Of a stretch of DNA of 64,000 bases, positions 54,401 to 63,082 are shown one piece after another. Both the position numbers and the translations under genes were made by a program. Numbering within the stretch: position 1 is the first letter of the stretch; each line of letters starts with the position of its first letter. The notes beneath the pieces are model-generated. The model saw only the letters and a list, made by a program, of their open reading frames with translations, was not told where the DNA came from and searched no databases. The DNA comes from an uncultured Acidobacteriota bacterium (lineage in GTDB: Bacteria; Acidobacteriota; Terriglobia; Terriglobales; Acidobacteriaceae), in assembly GCA_903851035.1 (NCBI GenBank), contig CAINND010000037.1, positions 98,248-162,247 on the forward strand, read 5' to 3'.

Positions 54401-55818
54401 CCGAATCGCCACTAGCGCATACAAATTTGGCACGCATCGCCCATGAAGCTCTGCGAGACGTAGGCGATGTGGCGAAGGGAAAAAGGTTTTTTCATTGGGA
54501 GTTGGAGTTCCCAGAGGTCTTCTACGGGAAAAGGCCAGGAACTCAGAACGCTGTGGAGCGCCTCCCAGATGCTGGGTTTGATGCAGTGGTGGGGAACCCA
54601 CCTTACATCCGGATTCAAGGTATGTCCGATGAAGACGTATCTTACTTCGGAACCCGATACTTGTCAGCGAAAGGTAAGTTTGACATCTATCTGCCTTTTA
54701 TAGAACACGGTTTATTGCTGACTGCGTGCGCGGGTGTTCTTGGTTTCATTATTCCAAACAAGTTTGTAACGGCTGACTATGGCAGTGGCATCAGAACGCT
54801 TTTATCCGAGAAACGCGCGCTTCGCAGTATCATTGATTTCGAAGATCGACAAGTGTTCGATGACATCTCAACCTATGTCTGCTTGCTGTTCTTGGGAAAT
54901 GTGCCGCAGGAATCTGTCGAGGTTCGGTTTGCTGACCCAACTGGAGTTGCAGATGCCCACATATTCTTGCCCGGTTCGACGTTTGGTAGTGAGCCTTGGG
55001 TATTACGGCAGTCTGATGTACTGCTTGTCCCTGACCTGCCTAAACTGGCGGATGTTTGCGAAGCTATCTTTCAAGGATTAATAACTGGCGGGGACTCACT
55101 TTTGGTAGGGCGACTGGATGGACGCTTTGCTAGATTCGGCTCGGAACTAATCCAATATGAACCAGAAATCCAAAGGCATTTTCTGAGGGGTAAAGATGTC
55201 CGTCGTTACGGTATAAAGGATGCTGGATCATTGGTTATCTACCCCTATCATGAGGTAAAAGGCAAAGATGAACTAATGTCCGAAGCCCACATGCGCAAGA
55301 AATTCCCTCACACGTTCGAGTACTTATGCGGCCATCGGCAGGAACTTGAGGAGCGTGGGAGTGAAGCAATGAAATATGAATGCTGGTACGCGTTGTGGTG
55401 CCCGCGGCAGATGCACAGGTTTAGCTCTCCAAAGATTCTGACGCAAGTTTTATCTGGGCGCGCTTCTTTTGCTCTCGATGGAGACGGTGATTATTGGTTC
55501 GCCGGGGGCGGGAATGCGGGGGTCTACGGTATTGTTCCAAACAGTCAGGTTTCATCGCTGTACCTACTTGCTGTCATGAACTCGGCTCGCTTTGACGAGC
55601 TGCTGCAGTCTCTTAGCTCTCGCTTCCGGGGTGGATATTTTTCATATGCGCGCCGATTTATCGAACGAGTTCCTGTGCCGGTACCAAACGTTACAAAGCA
55701 AAACGAGATTGCATCCTTGGTGAAATCACGACTAGCGGCTTCCGGGGAGGAAGAACAAAAGCGCATTGAGCAATCGATAGATGATGAAATTGAGCGGCTG
55801 TACAAGGGTAAATCCTGA
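51430..55818 (+). CDS. Large Eco57I-type adenine methylase of the PLD/helicase defence group
   Basis: About 1462 residues from the ATG at 51430. An N-terminal part of about 600 residues (from DLDLTLQDLQTLNDAN, including LLVFTSDYDFLDFILLDRFG) has no sure family. The class I methylase core follows: GSYYTPDHIVKYIVEHAVG, motif I LDPAMGSGHFLVEAV (Asp762) and motif IV VVGNPPYIRI (Asn1056), the N6-adenine type. The C-terminal 350 residues resemble target-recognition domains (YGIVPNSQVSSLYLLAVMNS). I find no clear nuclease or helicase motif, so cutting and translocation should come from the next genes. The start is uncertain: an in-frame GTG at 51310 adds 40 residues. The PLD gene begins 18 bases after the stop. 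Confidence 0.88.
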   Translation: MHAFDLDLTLQDLQTLNDANSLATFFSALGYDTQSKTAQTAANLGIPEAVQQRIRRVELLSDNERFLQVYLFEMQSVTVADIKAISRAFRDKAGNYLLVFTSDYDFLDFILLDRFGESLSPTAISVAVPALQPRRFTVDRRRPTPVHLRVLRRFTWTETDPFSQFDKLRFAYDLAYWSEVYFNNRGLFSDYYLRERLPAADGEFSEWREDPKPSYLRLRAVYEKATERFAGKKRSELISLLYEPLLKELGFCPKAQSSEEAGLHIRLEDPASGKLLGICLPYPWARELDRKDDAHDTETPDATPTFAVVDLLASQKAPWLILTNGKLWRLYSQQAHSRATNYYEIDLEDVLSRQGFQQDIQDAFRYFWLLFRMQAFLPVDRDWQGKRQPLSTLDRLLLGSEDYAKELGESLKARVFTQVFPVIAEGFIANMRQRGETDFSEEKLAAVFQGTLTLLYRLLFLLYAESRDLLPVHAREYHGASLQHLKEKIKDAAGVISEAANDAAEKAQERESRIHKAFTTCDFDLWARLKKLFSVIDQGSEAMNVPRYNGGLFLAKRDAQDHSPEAQAARFLDREKIADRYLALALDLLARDEDRKTHALVPIDYKSLGVRQLGSIYEGLLEFRLRIAGEKLAVVKEKGREVYKPFKELTEREKTKVEKRGDTLSRGHAYLENDKRERKATGSYYTPDHIVKYIVEHAVGPVLQEKFDALRPKLRQAQKDRRDFVKQQEEFIKLRMKAKPAEQADLIGRELVDELFNIKVLDPAMGSGHFLVEAVDYITDKTLEFLNAFPWNPVLVHLEKSRRTIEEQMEEQNIDIETRRLTDVNLLKRHVLKRCIYGVDLNPMAVELAKVSLWLDCFTLGAPLSFLDHHLRPGNSLIGSTVAEVDAIREAKGQMTLTGTSDWQGLTQAVQAMVDVGGMPDITPEQVAESKEHFHSALADVEVFKKVLDLNTARWFVELDAPKGKGAKSKIDIFDEMLRSGELFEWAHGRTESPLAHTNLARIAHEALRDVGDVAKGKRFFHWELEFPEVFYGKRPGTQNAVERLPDAGFDAVVGNPPYIRIQGMSDEDVSYFGTRYLSAKGKFDIYLPFIEHGLLLTACAGVLGFIIPNKFVTADYGSGIRTLLSEKRALRSIIDFEDRQVFDDISTYVCLLFLGNVPQESVEVRFADPTGVADAHIFLPGSTFGSEPWVLRQSDVLLVPDLPKLADVCEAIFQGLITGGDSLLVGRLDGRFARFGSELIQYEPEIQRHFLRGKDVRRYGIKDAGSLVIYPYHEVKGKDELMSEAHMRKKFPHTFEYLCGHRQELEERGSEAMKYECWYALWCPRQMHRFSSPKILTQVLSGRASFALDGDGDYWFAGGGNAGVYGIVPNSQVSSLYLLAVMNSARFDELLQSLSSRFRGGYFSYARRFIERVPVPVPNVTKQNEIASLVKSRLAASGEEEQKRIEQSIDDEIERLYKGKS

Positions 55819-55836
55819 TTAAGAAGGGATACCGAA

Positions 55837-56946
55837 GTGATACATCAACAATTCGTTACCCAACCTATAGATGGGGTTCATTATACATCGCTATTTAGTG
55901 CCGTCCTCGATCGAACAACCTGCTCGCACCTCGATATAGCAGTTGCTTACGCAACAAGCTCCGGCGTAAAGGAGATAATACCTCCCCTAGCCCGAATGCC
56001 TGGGTGGGATCTGGTGGAAAAACGGTGGCTCATCGGCATCGACTGGTTTCGCACAGAACCCGCTGCTTTGGTGCGCCTAGGTGAGCTTGGCCATTCAGCG
56101 GTCAGGATTCATGATGGCGCCAGAGTTGTCAGAAGACAGGGATGCGTACCGCTGCTACCTTTTCATCCGAAGACGTTTATCATGCGCGGCAACAATTCCG
56201 TTTCAGTAATTTGCGGATCAGGAAATTTATCTAGAAATGGGATGACAGCAGGACATGAGCTCGGGTCTCTGCTTATGGCAGTGCGACCCTTGCGGGCGGG
56301 CGAAAAGGCCGTTTGGGACTCCTGCCACTCCGTCGTGAACTGGTTCGATGCGTCATGGCGAAGCGCGACTCCTGTTAGCAGAATTCTGGCACATTATGAG
56401 AGAGACTACGAACTAGCAGATCACCTTCGGAAGCCAACACCTACAGACGATGATACAGCTCCAGAGAGCGTTATGCGGCGACGGCGTGCAATTGGCCCCG
56501 AACAACTTCGAAAATTACGAGCGTGTCGCCATCTATGGATATACTCCGGTAATCTGCATGAAAATCTCGGCAAGGGACGGCCGGGAAACCAACTAATGCT
56601 CTCGCCAATGACAAGAGTGTTCTTCGGCTACGCGGCTCGGGATACCGAGGTGGATACGCGAATCGGGGATGTGTCTATTGAGTATGGCTCCTATCGGCGT
56701 GACAACTGTTCGTTGCGTTTTAGCAACAATTCAATGGACGTGCTTACACTCCCAGTTCCTGAAAGTGAGGGCCCGGCCAGCTATGATCAGGAGGTGCTCA
56801 TGTTTGAGCGACTCAATGTCCGGGCTGGTGGGTGCTACAAGTTGGTTTTGGGGACTTTGCAAGACGTAGCTCGTTGGAAGCGAGCAAGTACGAGAATTGA
56901 TGGCCTGTTCCGGATGACCAGCGGCCGGGAGTGGGGTGTTTTTTGA
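55837..56946 (+). CDS. Phospholipase-D-like nuclease-family protein
   Basis: A 369-residue protein of the PLD superfamily. One clear active-site block is visible: FHPKTFIM (His110, Lys112) with GSGNLSRNG (127-135), the HxK...GS(G)N pattern. A second, weaker block may lie near residues 235-245 (HLWIYSGNLHENLG). It may cut nucleic acid, or bind DNA ends if dimeric. GAAGGG lies before the GTG start. It is sandwiched between the methylase and a helicase with its own PLD domain, and overlaps the helicase start by four bases. In DISARM a PLD protein (DrmC) has a similar place, but the rest of that system is missing here. Confidence 0.82.
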   Translation: MIHQQFVTQPIDGVHYTSLFSAVLDRTTCSHLDIAVAYATSSGVKEIIPPLARMPGWDLVEKRWLIGIDWFRTEPAALVRLGELGHSAVRIHDGARVVRRQGCVPLLPFHPKTFIMRGNNSVSVICGSGNLSRNGMTAGHELGSLLMAVRPLRAGEKAVWDSCHSVVNWFDASWRSATPVSRILAHYERDYELADHLRKPTPTDDDTAPESVMRRRRAIGPEQLRKLRACRHLWIYSGNLHENLGKGRPGNQLMLSPMTRVFFGYAARDTEVDTRIGDVSIEYGSYRRDNCSLRFSNNSMDVLTLPVPESEGPASYDQEVLMFERLNVRAGGCYKLVLGTLQDVARWKRASTRIDGLFRMTSGREWGVF

Positions 56947-59900
56947 GGGTTCCTTACGTTATAGATAACCAGTCTCACATCCTAGGGGACATCCTCAACG
57001 GCATACTCTCTAATCATGAGGGCCGTTCGTTGGATGCCGCCTCTGCCTACTTCACAGTAGGCGGCTTCGGTCTGCTGCGGAGCGGCTTAGAGCAACTGGG
57101 GAATTTTCGCCTGATCCTGGGGGCGGAGCCGACGACCGGAGAGGAAATTGGGCTGCGTCCCGGTTCTGGCGCCGTTCGCGGCCTGATAGGACGCGACCTG
57201 GAGAAGCTCCCATTCGCAGAGAAGACACTGCGTCTGGTTGAGGACCTCATCGGCTATCTGCAACGTGAATCAGTGCAGGTCAGGCTCTACGAGCACGGCT
57301 TTCTCCACGCTAAATGCTGGCTCTTTTACTCCGACCGCCCCGGACAGCAGATGCTCTTCGATCGCTTCAGGCCCGTCCTGGCAATAGTTGGCTCCTCAAA
57401 CTTCACTGGGCCTGGACTGACCACTAACCGCGAGCTAAATCTTGCCCATAAGGTGCTAATCGATCCGGCGGAGGTGGAAGATCCGGATGCCGCCTATGCC
57501 GTGCGCTGGCTGAGCGACTCTAAACCAAGCCCGAACATCACTGTTGAGAACCGCCAGTTGCTCAAGAGCGAAGTAGGAGCACGGGCAATCATCCAGTTGG
57601 AAGAGTGGTATGAGCGTCAGTGGCAGGACAGCCGTGATTTTAGGTCGGAGCTGGTCGAGCTCCTGGACGCCTCAAAGTTTGGCCGCAAGGAGTACACACC
57701 GTTCGAAGTCTATATGAAGGCCCTCTTCGAGTACTTCAAGGACGATCTTGCGGATGAAGAACAAGGACCGACACGATCCGCGGTCGAGCTGGCTGAGTTT
57801 CAGGAAGACGCAGTTAAAAGGGCTCGCAGGATTCTGGCCCGTTATGACGGTGTGATGATTGCGGACTCCGTTGGCCTGGGCAAGACATGGATTGGCAAGA
57901 AGCTGCTGGAAGACTATGCCTACCACATGCGGCAGAAGGCGTTGGTGATCTGTCCGGCCAGCCTACGGCAGATGTGGCAGCGGGAGCTTGCCGATGCCAC
58001 AATCTCCGCATCCATCCTCTCGCAGGAGGAACTGGGGCGAGAAGAGTTCGAGGCTGCGGATTTCGGTGACGTTGATGTGATCTTGCTCGACGAGTCCCAC
58101 AACTTTCGGAACCGCGGCGCCCAACGGTACGGGAACCTTGAACGGGTCATTGGTGCAAACGGCGGAAAGGGCCGAGATGGATTGCGGAAGAAGGTCATCC
58201 TGCTGACGGCAACGCCAGTGAGCAACGACCTGTTCGATCTTTACAATCAGTTTTCCTTGATCACCCAGGGTGATCGCAGCTACTTTGCGGCTGCAGGCAT
58301 CGGTGATCTTTATCGCTACTTCCTCCAGGCACGTAGAGAAGCCCGGCACGACATACCCGGTGTGGCGCTGTTCAATTTATTGGAAGAAGTCGTAATCCGC
58401 CGCACGCGGAGTTTCATTCGGAAGGCCTATCCTGAAGCGACGATTGCTGGCAAGAAGGTTCATTTTCCTAATCGCGAGCTGAAGACTGTCCGTTATAACC
58501 TGGAGCAGACCTACGGCGGGATCTATGAAGTAGTGGTGCAGGCGATTGAAAGTTTGAGCCTGGCACCATACAACTTGGAGTCATACAAAAAGCCAGATGC
58601 AGAGGTGGATGAACTTGAAAAAGGCCGCGAAACTGCGCTGGTCGGCATTTTTAAGAGCCGGTATCTGAAGCGCTTTGAGTCCAGTGTGGCGGCGTTCCGA
58701 ATCAGCATCAAGCGTGCGTTAGCCTTTCTGCAAACCTTTGAGTCATACATGTTGGATGGAAAGCTGTTGCAGAGCAGCGATTTTCACAAGGCCCTGCGGT
58801 ACTTGGAGCGTGAGGACGACGAGGACGACGCAATTCCGGAATCTCTTTCAGATGAACTGGACGCAAACGAGGATGCGCAACGCACTCTGGCCGGAATGGC
58901 GACAGTGGATCCATCGCTCTATGATCTTCGCCGACTGCACGATGCTGTGCAGCACGATGTGCGTCTCCTGACCACAGTCTGGGAAAGGGTAAAGGGAATC
59001 GACGCGGAGCATGATTCCAAGCTGACAAAGCTAAAGGATCTGTTAGCAGGCAAATTCAAGGGGCGCAAGGTCCTGCTATTCACTTATTACAAAGACACGG
59101 CGCGGTACCTTTATCGCCAGTTGGGGGACCCGGACAACCCAACAGCCCAGGAGTTTAGAAAGCTGGCAGGAAACGCAAACGTCAGGCGAATGGATAGCGG
59201 CAATCAAGCCGATGAAAGAGTTCGGATTGTGCAGGCCTTTGCGCCCAAGGCGAACGGTAAGCCGGAATGGGCAGGTACTGACCGGGAGATTGACATCCTC
59301 ATCTCTACAGATGTGCTCTCAGAGGGACAGAATTTGCAAGATTGCGGGTACATGCTGAATTACGACCTGCACTGGAATCCGACGCGCATGGTGCAGCGGG
59401 CCGGCCGCATTGATCGAATTGGTAGTGATTACGAAGTCTTATCGATATACAACATGTTTCCCGATAAGGGGCTTGATCGCCTCCTGAATCTTGTAGAAAA
59501 TCTCTCGCGCAAGATTTCGGATATTGATCGACTTGGGATGCTTGACGCCAGCGTTTTGGGTGAGGAAGTACACCCGCAGACCTTCAATACGCTTAAGCGT
59601 ATTGGCGATGAAGACAACACCGTAGTCGAAGAAGAAGAGCAATTCACTGAACTCGCGAGTAGTGAAGTTCTGCTACAGCAGCTGCGGACTTTCCTGGATA
59701 CAGGCGGGCGTGATCTGGTTGAAACTATTCCGGACGGTGTCCACTCAGGGCTCCAAAGAGCGGGCGTGCAAGGCGTTTTCTTTTTCTTCAGGAGTACTGC
59801 TGGACAGAACTTTTGGAAGTTCTATGACCTGAAGAGCGGCACAGTCCTCGATAACCGACATGTCCTCGCAACGTTGATCGCTTGCAGCGCTGATACGCCA

Positions 59901-60338
59901 CGCATTGTTGACCAGGATATTTACCGGTCGATCTTTGATATTCAGGAGAAAGTGCTTGAAAACCTGCTGCAGGTGCAGGCTGAGAAAACGGCCCTACAGG
60001 TTGCACCCCAGGCAATTGACCCAATTCAGCAGACAGTCGCCACACTCTTGCAGCAGTTTCTAAACCATCCCGATGTAAATAGACGGCACGCAATCGCAGT
60101 AATTGAATTCCTTAGTGGGCCAATGCAGAATGTCCAACTAGCTGATCTCAGACGGCTTCACAAGTCCTATCAGCAAGGCCAGAGCATCGTAGAACTGATA
60201 GCAGGAGTGGAGTCGATGCGTGCGAGGATTGGCGTCGACGCGAGATCTGCCGAGGCGAAGAATCCGTCTACTGATGTCCCGAGACTGCGTCGCGAGGATC
60301 TACAGTTGATCTGCTTTGACGTGCTATCAGGTAGCTAA
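56943..60338 (+). CDS. SNF2/superfamily-2 helicase with N-terminal PLD domain
   Basis: A 1131-residue fusion of a nuclease-like and a motor part. PLD domain about 20-170: FLHAKCWLFY (His122, Lys124) and VGSSNFTGPGL (Gly150-Asn153). Helicase about 285-890: ADSVGLGKTWIGKKL (Walker A, Lys314), LLDESHNFRN (383-386), VILLTATPVSN, then the second RecA half with LISTDVLSEGQNLQDCGYML and MVQRAGRIDRIGS. About 240 residues of unknown fold follow. It is expected to move on or remodel double-stranded DNA and perhaps cleave it. The TTG at 56943 is chosen because it forms a TTGA overlap with the preceding stop and has GGGAG upstream; an earlier GTG at 56931 is the alternative. Confidence 0.9.
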   Translation: MRVPYVIDNQSHILGDILNGILSNHEGRSLDAASAYFTVGGFGLLRSGLEQLGNFRLILGAEPTTGEEIGLRPGSGAVRGLIGRDLEKLPFAEKTLRLVEDLIGYLQRESVQVRLYEHGFLHAKCWLFYSDRPGQQMLFDRFRPVLAIVGSSNFTGPGLTTNRELNLAHKVLIDPAEVEDPDAAYAVRWLSDSKPSPNITVENRQLLKSEVGARAIIQLEEWYERQWQDSRDFRSELVELLDASKFGRKEYTPFEVYMKALFEYFKDDLADEEQGPTRSAVELAEFQEDAVKRARRILARYDGVMIADSVGLGKTWIGKKLLEDYAYHMRQKALVICPASLRQMWQRELADATISASILSQEELGREEFEAADFGDVDVILLDESHNFRNRGAQRYGNLERVIGANGGKGRDGLRKKVILLTATPVSNDLFDLYNQFSLITQGDRSYFAAAGIGDLYRYFLQARREARHDIPGVALFNLLEEVVIRRTRSFIRKAYPEATIAGKKVHFPNRELKTVRYNLEQTYGGIYEVVVQAIESLSLAPYNLESYKKPDAEVDELEKGRETALVGIFKSRYLKRFESSVAAFRISIKRALAFLQTFESYMLDGKLLQSSDFHKALRYLEREDDEDDAIPESLSDELDANEDAQRTLAGMATVDPSLYDLRRLHDAVQHDVRLLTTVWERVKGIDAEHDSKLTKLKDLLAGKFKGRKVLLFTYYKDTARYLYRQLGDPDNPTAQEFRKLAGNANVRRMDSGNQADERVRIVQAFAPKANGKPEWAGTDREIDILISTDVLSEGQNLQDCGYMLNYDLHWNPTRMVQRAGRIDRIGSDYEVLSIYNMFPDKGLDRLLNLVENLSRKISDIDRLGMLDASVLGEEVHPQTFNTLKRIGDEDNTVVEEEEQFTELASSEVLLQQLRTFLDTGGRDLVETIPDGVHSGLQRAGVQGVFFFFRSTAGQNFWKFYDLKSGTVLDNRHVLATLIACSADTPRIVDQDIYRSIFDIQEKVLENLLQVQAEKTALQVAPQAIDPIQQTVATLLQQFLNHPDVNRRHAIAVIEFLSGPMQNVQLADLRRLHKSYQQGQSIVELIAGVESMRARIGVDARSAEAKNPSTDVPRLRREDLQLICFDVLSGS

Positions 60339-60402
60339 TATCAAGTGGAACTGTTTGACGATGGAGTGCCGGTTTGAGGAATAGACCTCCGAGGATATAG
60401 GA

Positions 60403-61056
60403 ATGAGTGATTTAGGTACTCTTTATGTGCTCACGAATCCGTTTATGCCCAACTTGGTGAAGATTGGATGCACAACTGGAAAAGTTGAGGATCGTATTAA
60501 AGAGCTGAGCTCGTCAACAGGTGTCCCTGTAGCATTCCATTGCCATTTTGCTGCGGAAGTTAGTGATATGACTGCCAAAGAGAAAACGCTTCATCGGTTG
60601 TTTTCAGATAAACGGGTAAATTTGAGGAGAGAATTCTTTGAAGTTGCTCCTGAGAAGGTCGTGCTCGCGATCAGAATGGGAGAATTTGTGGAGGTGACTC
60701 CAGGTAAACCGGACATTCCTATTGAAGAAGAGGAGGCCAGTGAAAAAGCAGAGGAGGCCGACTCTAAGCGCCGATCCAACATAATGCTTGAAGCTATAGG
60801 AATTCCTCCAGGCACTGTACTCACATTGTCGCGTGGAGAAAATGTACAAGCAACGGTGGGAAGCGGAAACCGGGTGATATATGAGGGGAAGACGATGAGT
60901 CTGTCCGCAGCAGCGTTATCGGCGCTGCACACTCTGGGTTATAAGACGCCGTCAGCTAGCGGTTCCGATTACTGGATGTATGATGGTAAAACATTGGATG
61001 AAATTCGAATTGCAAAGGAAGCGGAAAGTATTGAGCAAGATACCAATCAAGAATAG
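60403..61056 (+). CDS. GIY-YIG (T5orf172) nuclease with C-terminal RAMA-like domain
   Basis: A 217-residue protein. Residues 5-85 match the T5orf172/MUG113 branch of GIY-YIG nucleases: GTLYVLTNPFMPNLVKIGCT, RIKELSSSTGVPVAF, EKTLHRLF and RREFFEV. Residues about 155-205 resemble a RAMA domain (VIYEGKTMSLSAAALSALHT, then DYWMYDGKTLDEIR), a module thought to read modified DNA bases and often linked to adenine methylases. A Glu/Lys-rich linker joins them. GAGGATATAGGA precedes the ATG. It lies 64 bases after the helicase on the same strand and is probably the last gene of the group. A nuclease that reads methylation next to a methylase would be a logical effector. Confidence 0.82.
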   Translation: MSDLGTLYVLTNPFMPNLVKIGCTTGKVEDRIKELSSSTGVPVAFHCHFAAEVSDMTAKEKTLHRLFSDKRVNLRREFFEVAPEKVVLAIRMGEFVEVTPGKPDIPIEEEEASEKAEEADSKRRSNIMLEAIGIPPGTVLTLSRGENVQATVGSGNRVIYEGKTMSLSAAALSALHTLGYKTPSASGSDYWMYDGKTLDEIRIAKEAESIEQDTNQE

Positions 61057-62384
61057 CTCAAAGTACTTCATAAACAATTTATTTCGGAATTCCTTTAAGT
61101 GGGCATTCCACGTTTAAATACTCGAGAAGTTTTGCGAGTGTTGGAAGCGGGGATTATGGAACGTTTGTTTGGCGACTGATCAAGAGTTCAATCAGCACTA
61201 GGACGTCTGCATCAATCTATAAGTTTCTACCCGGGCTAGTACGAGCTAATCAGCCGTATTCGGCCCGCAGTTTACACCACACCAGAGAGCTAGTTCTTGG
61301 GCATTAGCGCCGCGACACCTTCGAGCGACGCGGGCAGGATGCAGTGTATTTCTGATGAGATCGAGCTGTGTATACCGGGACCATCTGTGTCAAGAAATGT
61401 GACCTACTCTGCTGATCATTTAGCTGCCCAATCACCCTTGCGATGATGACAGCAGGTGATCATCACAATCGACGGCCAGGGGATGATCAGGGTGCCGTTT
61501 ACGGCTCAAATATCATCAAATGATTCTGTTTGACTAGTTATCATGTAGTAACCATGGTGTGATGAGATCAAGAAGGTCGATATCGTGTTTGTTGTTGTCG
61601 GCCTATACTATGCCGAGGATTATTGACTCTCTACCCTACACTAAGTGTCAGTGCTCGGTGATAAAACAGACGAAACACACCCTCGGTGGACGTTTTTCAT
61701 GCAGGGTCACTTAGCCGCAAAACGTAACTAGAATGACAATTCCTTGGCTTCATTTGGGATCATTTCGGATGCCCGGCGGGCGTAGAAATGATCATCAGCT
61801 CATCCCCTCTACCGGATCCATCAATTCATCATCATCAACTCATCACATCACCCTTTTAAACACATATCAAAGTGTGTTTTGTGTTTGTGTTTTATCACCT
61901 GTGTTTCTGTCATTCTCACAAAATACACCCTGACAAATGTCCCCCCTGTCACCGCCCATCCCAGGCCGATTTAGAAGCCATTGATCACCAGCCCTGGGAG
62001 GCCTAGTGGCTGACAACAACCCGGGGCTGATGGCACCGGCAGCGGCAGGATCAGCTCCGGGAAAATCGGCATGGCCAGCGTCATGATCAGCACCTGGACG
62101 GCCGGTATGACCTACCGTGCGACCGACGTATCACCCCCGGTAATACCCGGCGTATGACGCCCGGTAATACCGGCCCTGCTGGCCCATCGTCTGGCGCCCG
62201 CGCGCGAGCTGTTGTGGTGGCCAAGGACGATGTACCCAGGGATACGAGATCTCATCCACAAATCACATGGCTCTCTTCGGTCGTAGTCCGAGACGCTGTC
62301 CCGGCTACACCGAAGCTCTGTGTACCTCCAGTGTTGCTGTTGCAGGTCGGCAGAAAAAGCCGTCCCTGGCTTCCTCTGCCTGCA
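61057..62384. other. 1.3-kb region without intact genes
   Basis: No open frame here has a recognisable domain. The first half is rich in TGATCA/ATCATC words, the second in GC-rich repeats such as two close CCCGGTAATACC units (near 62130-62170). It looks like decayed mobile or phage DNA joined to the end of the defence group. Confidence 0.5.
61413..61796. repeat. Repeated TGATCAT(C/T) motifs, iteron- or operator-like
   Basis: TGATCATT at 61413, TGATCATC at 61457, its exact inverse GATGATCA at 61482-61489 (8-bp arms, 17-base spacer) and TGATCATC again at 61789, with many partial ATCATC/TGATGA words between and beyond. Such clustering suits a protein-binding or replication/partition region of a plasmid or phage-like element, but the protein is unknown. 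Confidence 0.4.
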
Positions 62385-62597
62385 GGGCTCGATGGCCGGG
62401 AAGACCGTGGTCATACCAGGCTTGTACTGAATGCGCTGTAGGAGGTGGGTGCCGATGAGCATCGGCTCGATGCCCTCCTGCACGATGGTGGTCATGGCGC
62501 GAGGCACCATGAAGGCTGCGTTCTGAATATCCAGAGCGTCCTTAATCGTGATCGCATCCCCGGAGCTGGAGCTTTGGTTGGTGTGTATGAGAGTACA
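62385..62597 (-). pseudogene. Phage major-capsid-protein N-terminal remnant
   Basis: On the minus strand, an open stretch reads GDAITIKDALDIQNAAFMVP, then RAMTTIVQEGIEPMLIGTHL and LQRIQYKPGMTTVFPAIEP. This resembles the N-terminus of HK97-type capsid proteins of actinobacterial-type phages (ITLKDA...VP...VQEG.EPMLVG..LL..I.YKPG). No usable start codon precedes it within the open stretch, and the downstream part loses all similarity, so it is a fragment. Confidence 0.5.
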
Positions 62598-62655
62598 TAC
62601 TCATGATAACCGGCGATTCTGCTTGACAGGGCTGCCGTGTCGGAGTAGTGAGTAT

Positions 62656-62961
62656 ATGAGCATGATAAATATCGGTTCGACCACGCCTTCCACCCCCGAT
62701 GATCGCTGGATAACACGTCTTGAGTGGGCCACCGCCCTGGGCCGCTACAGCTATAACCGCCGGGAACGCCTTGGACTCACCCTTGACCGGGCCGCCGAGT
62801 TGTCCGGGGTCGAGGTTGCTCTATGGCTTGCCATGGAGGACTGCAGTTGGGTGCCGGAGAAGCTGGGTGACTGCCAGGCGATCGCTGCGACGCTTGAAGT
62901 CAGCTGGTCGGACTTCGACCTGGTAGCCCTCTTGGTCCGTTCAGCTCAACAACGTAATTAG
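62656..62961 (+). CDS. Small helix-turn-helix (XRE-like) protein
   Basis: A 101-residue protein. The central RRERLGLTLDRAAELSGVEV and ALWLAMEDCSWVPE follow the XRE pattern of helix-turn-helix then 'wxxxE', and the following helices (AIAATLEVSWSDFDLVALLV) fit the same fold. It may regulate the neighbouring genes of the mobile region. The ATG at 62656 is used (GGAG ten bases upstream); the open frame extends 36 codons further. Codon use is more GC-rich than in the genes before 61 kb. Confidence 0.6.
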   Translation: MSMINIGSTTPSTPDDRWITRLEWATALGRYSYNRRERLGLTLDRAAELSGVEVALWLAMEDCSWVPEKLGDCQAIAATLEVSWSDFDLVALLVRSAQQRN

Positions 62962-63082
62962 TCTGGCCGGGGGCGGCTGCCTGGTGCAGCCTGCCCCCTC
63001 CGCTGGAATCTTGATGCACCGGTACTCATGAATGTATATGCTCACCTCTAGGGCGGCCGGCCCGGAGCAGGAGGTGACAGGA

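Noticed and set aside
51430..60338. Calling the methylase/PLD/helicase group DISARM or BREX
   Set aside because: No DrmA or DrmB (DUF1998) protein and no PglZ or BrxC/BrxL protein is encoded in the window; a shared methylase and PLD protein are not enough for either name.
61733..61933. 66-codon ORF in the repeat-rich region
   Set aside because: Ser/Thr/His-rich translation of the ATCATC-rich DNA, no ribosome site.
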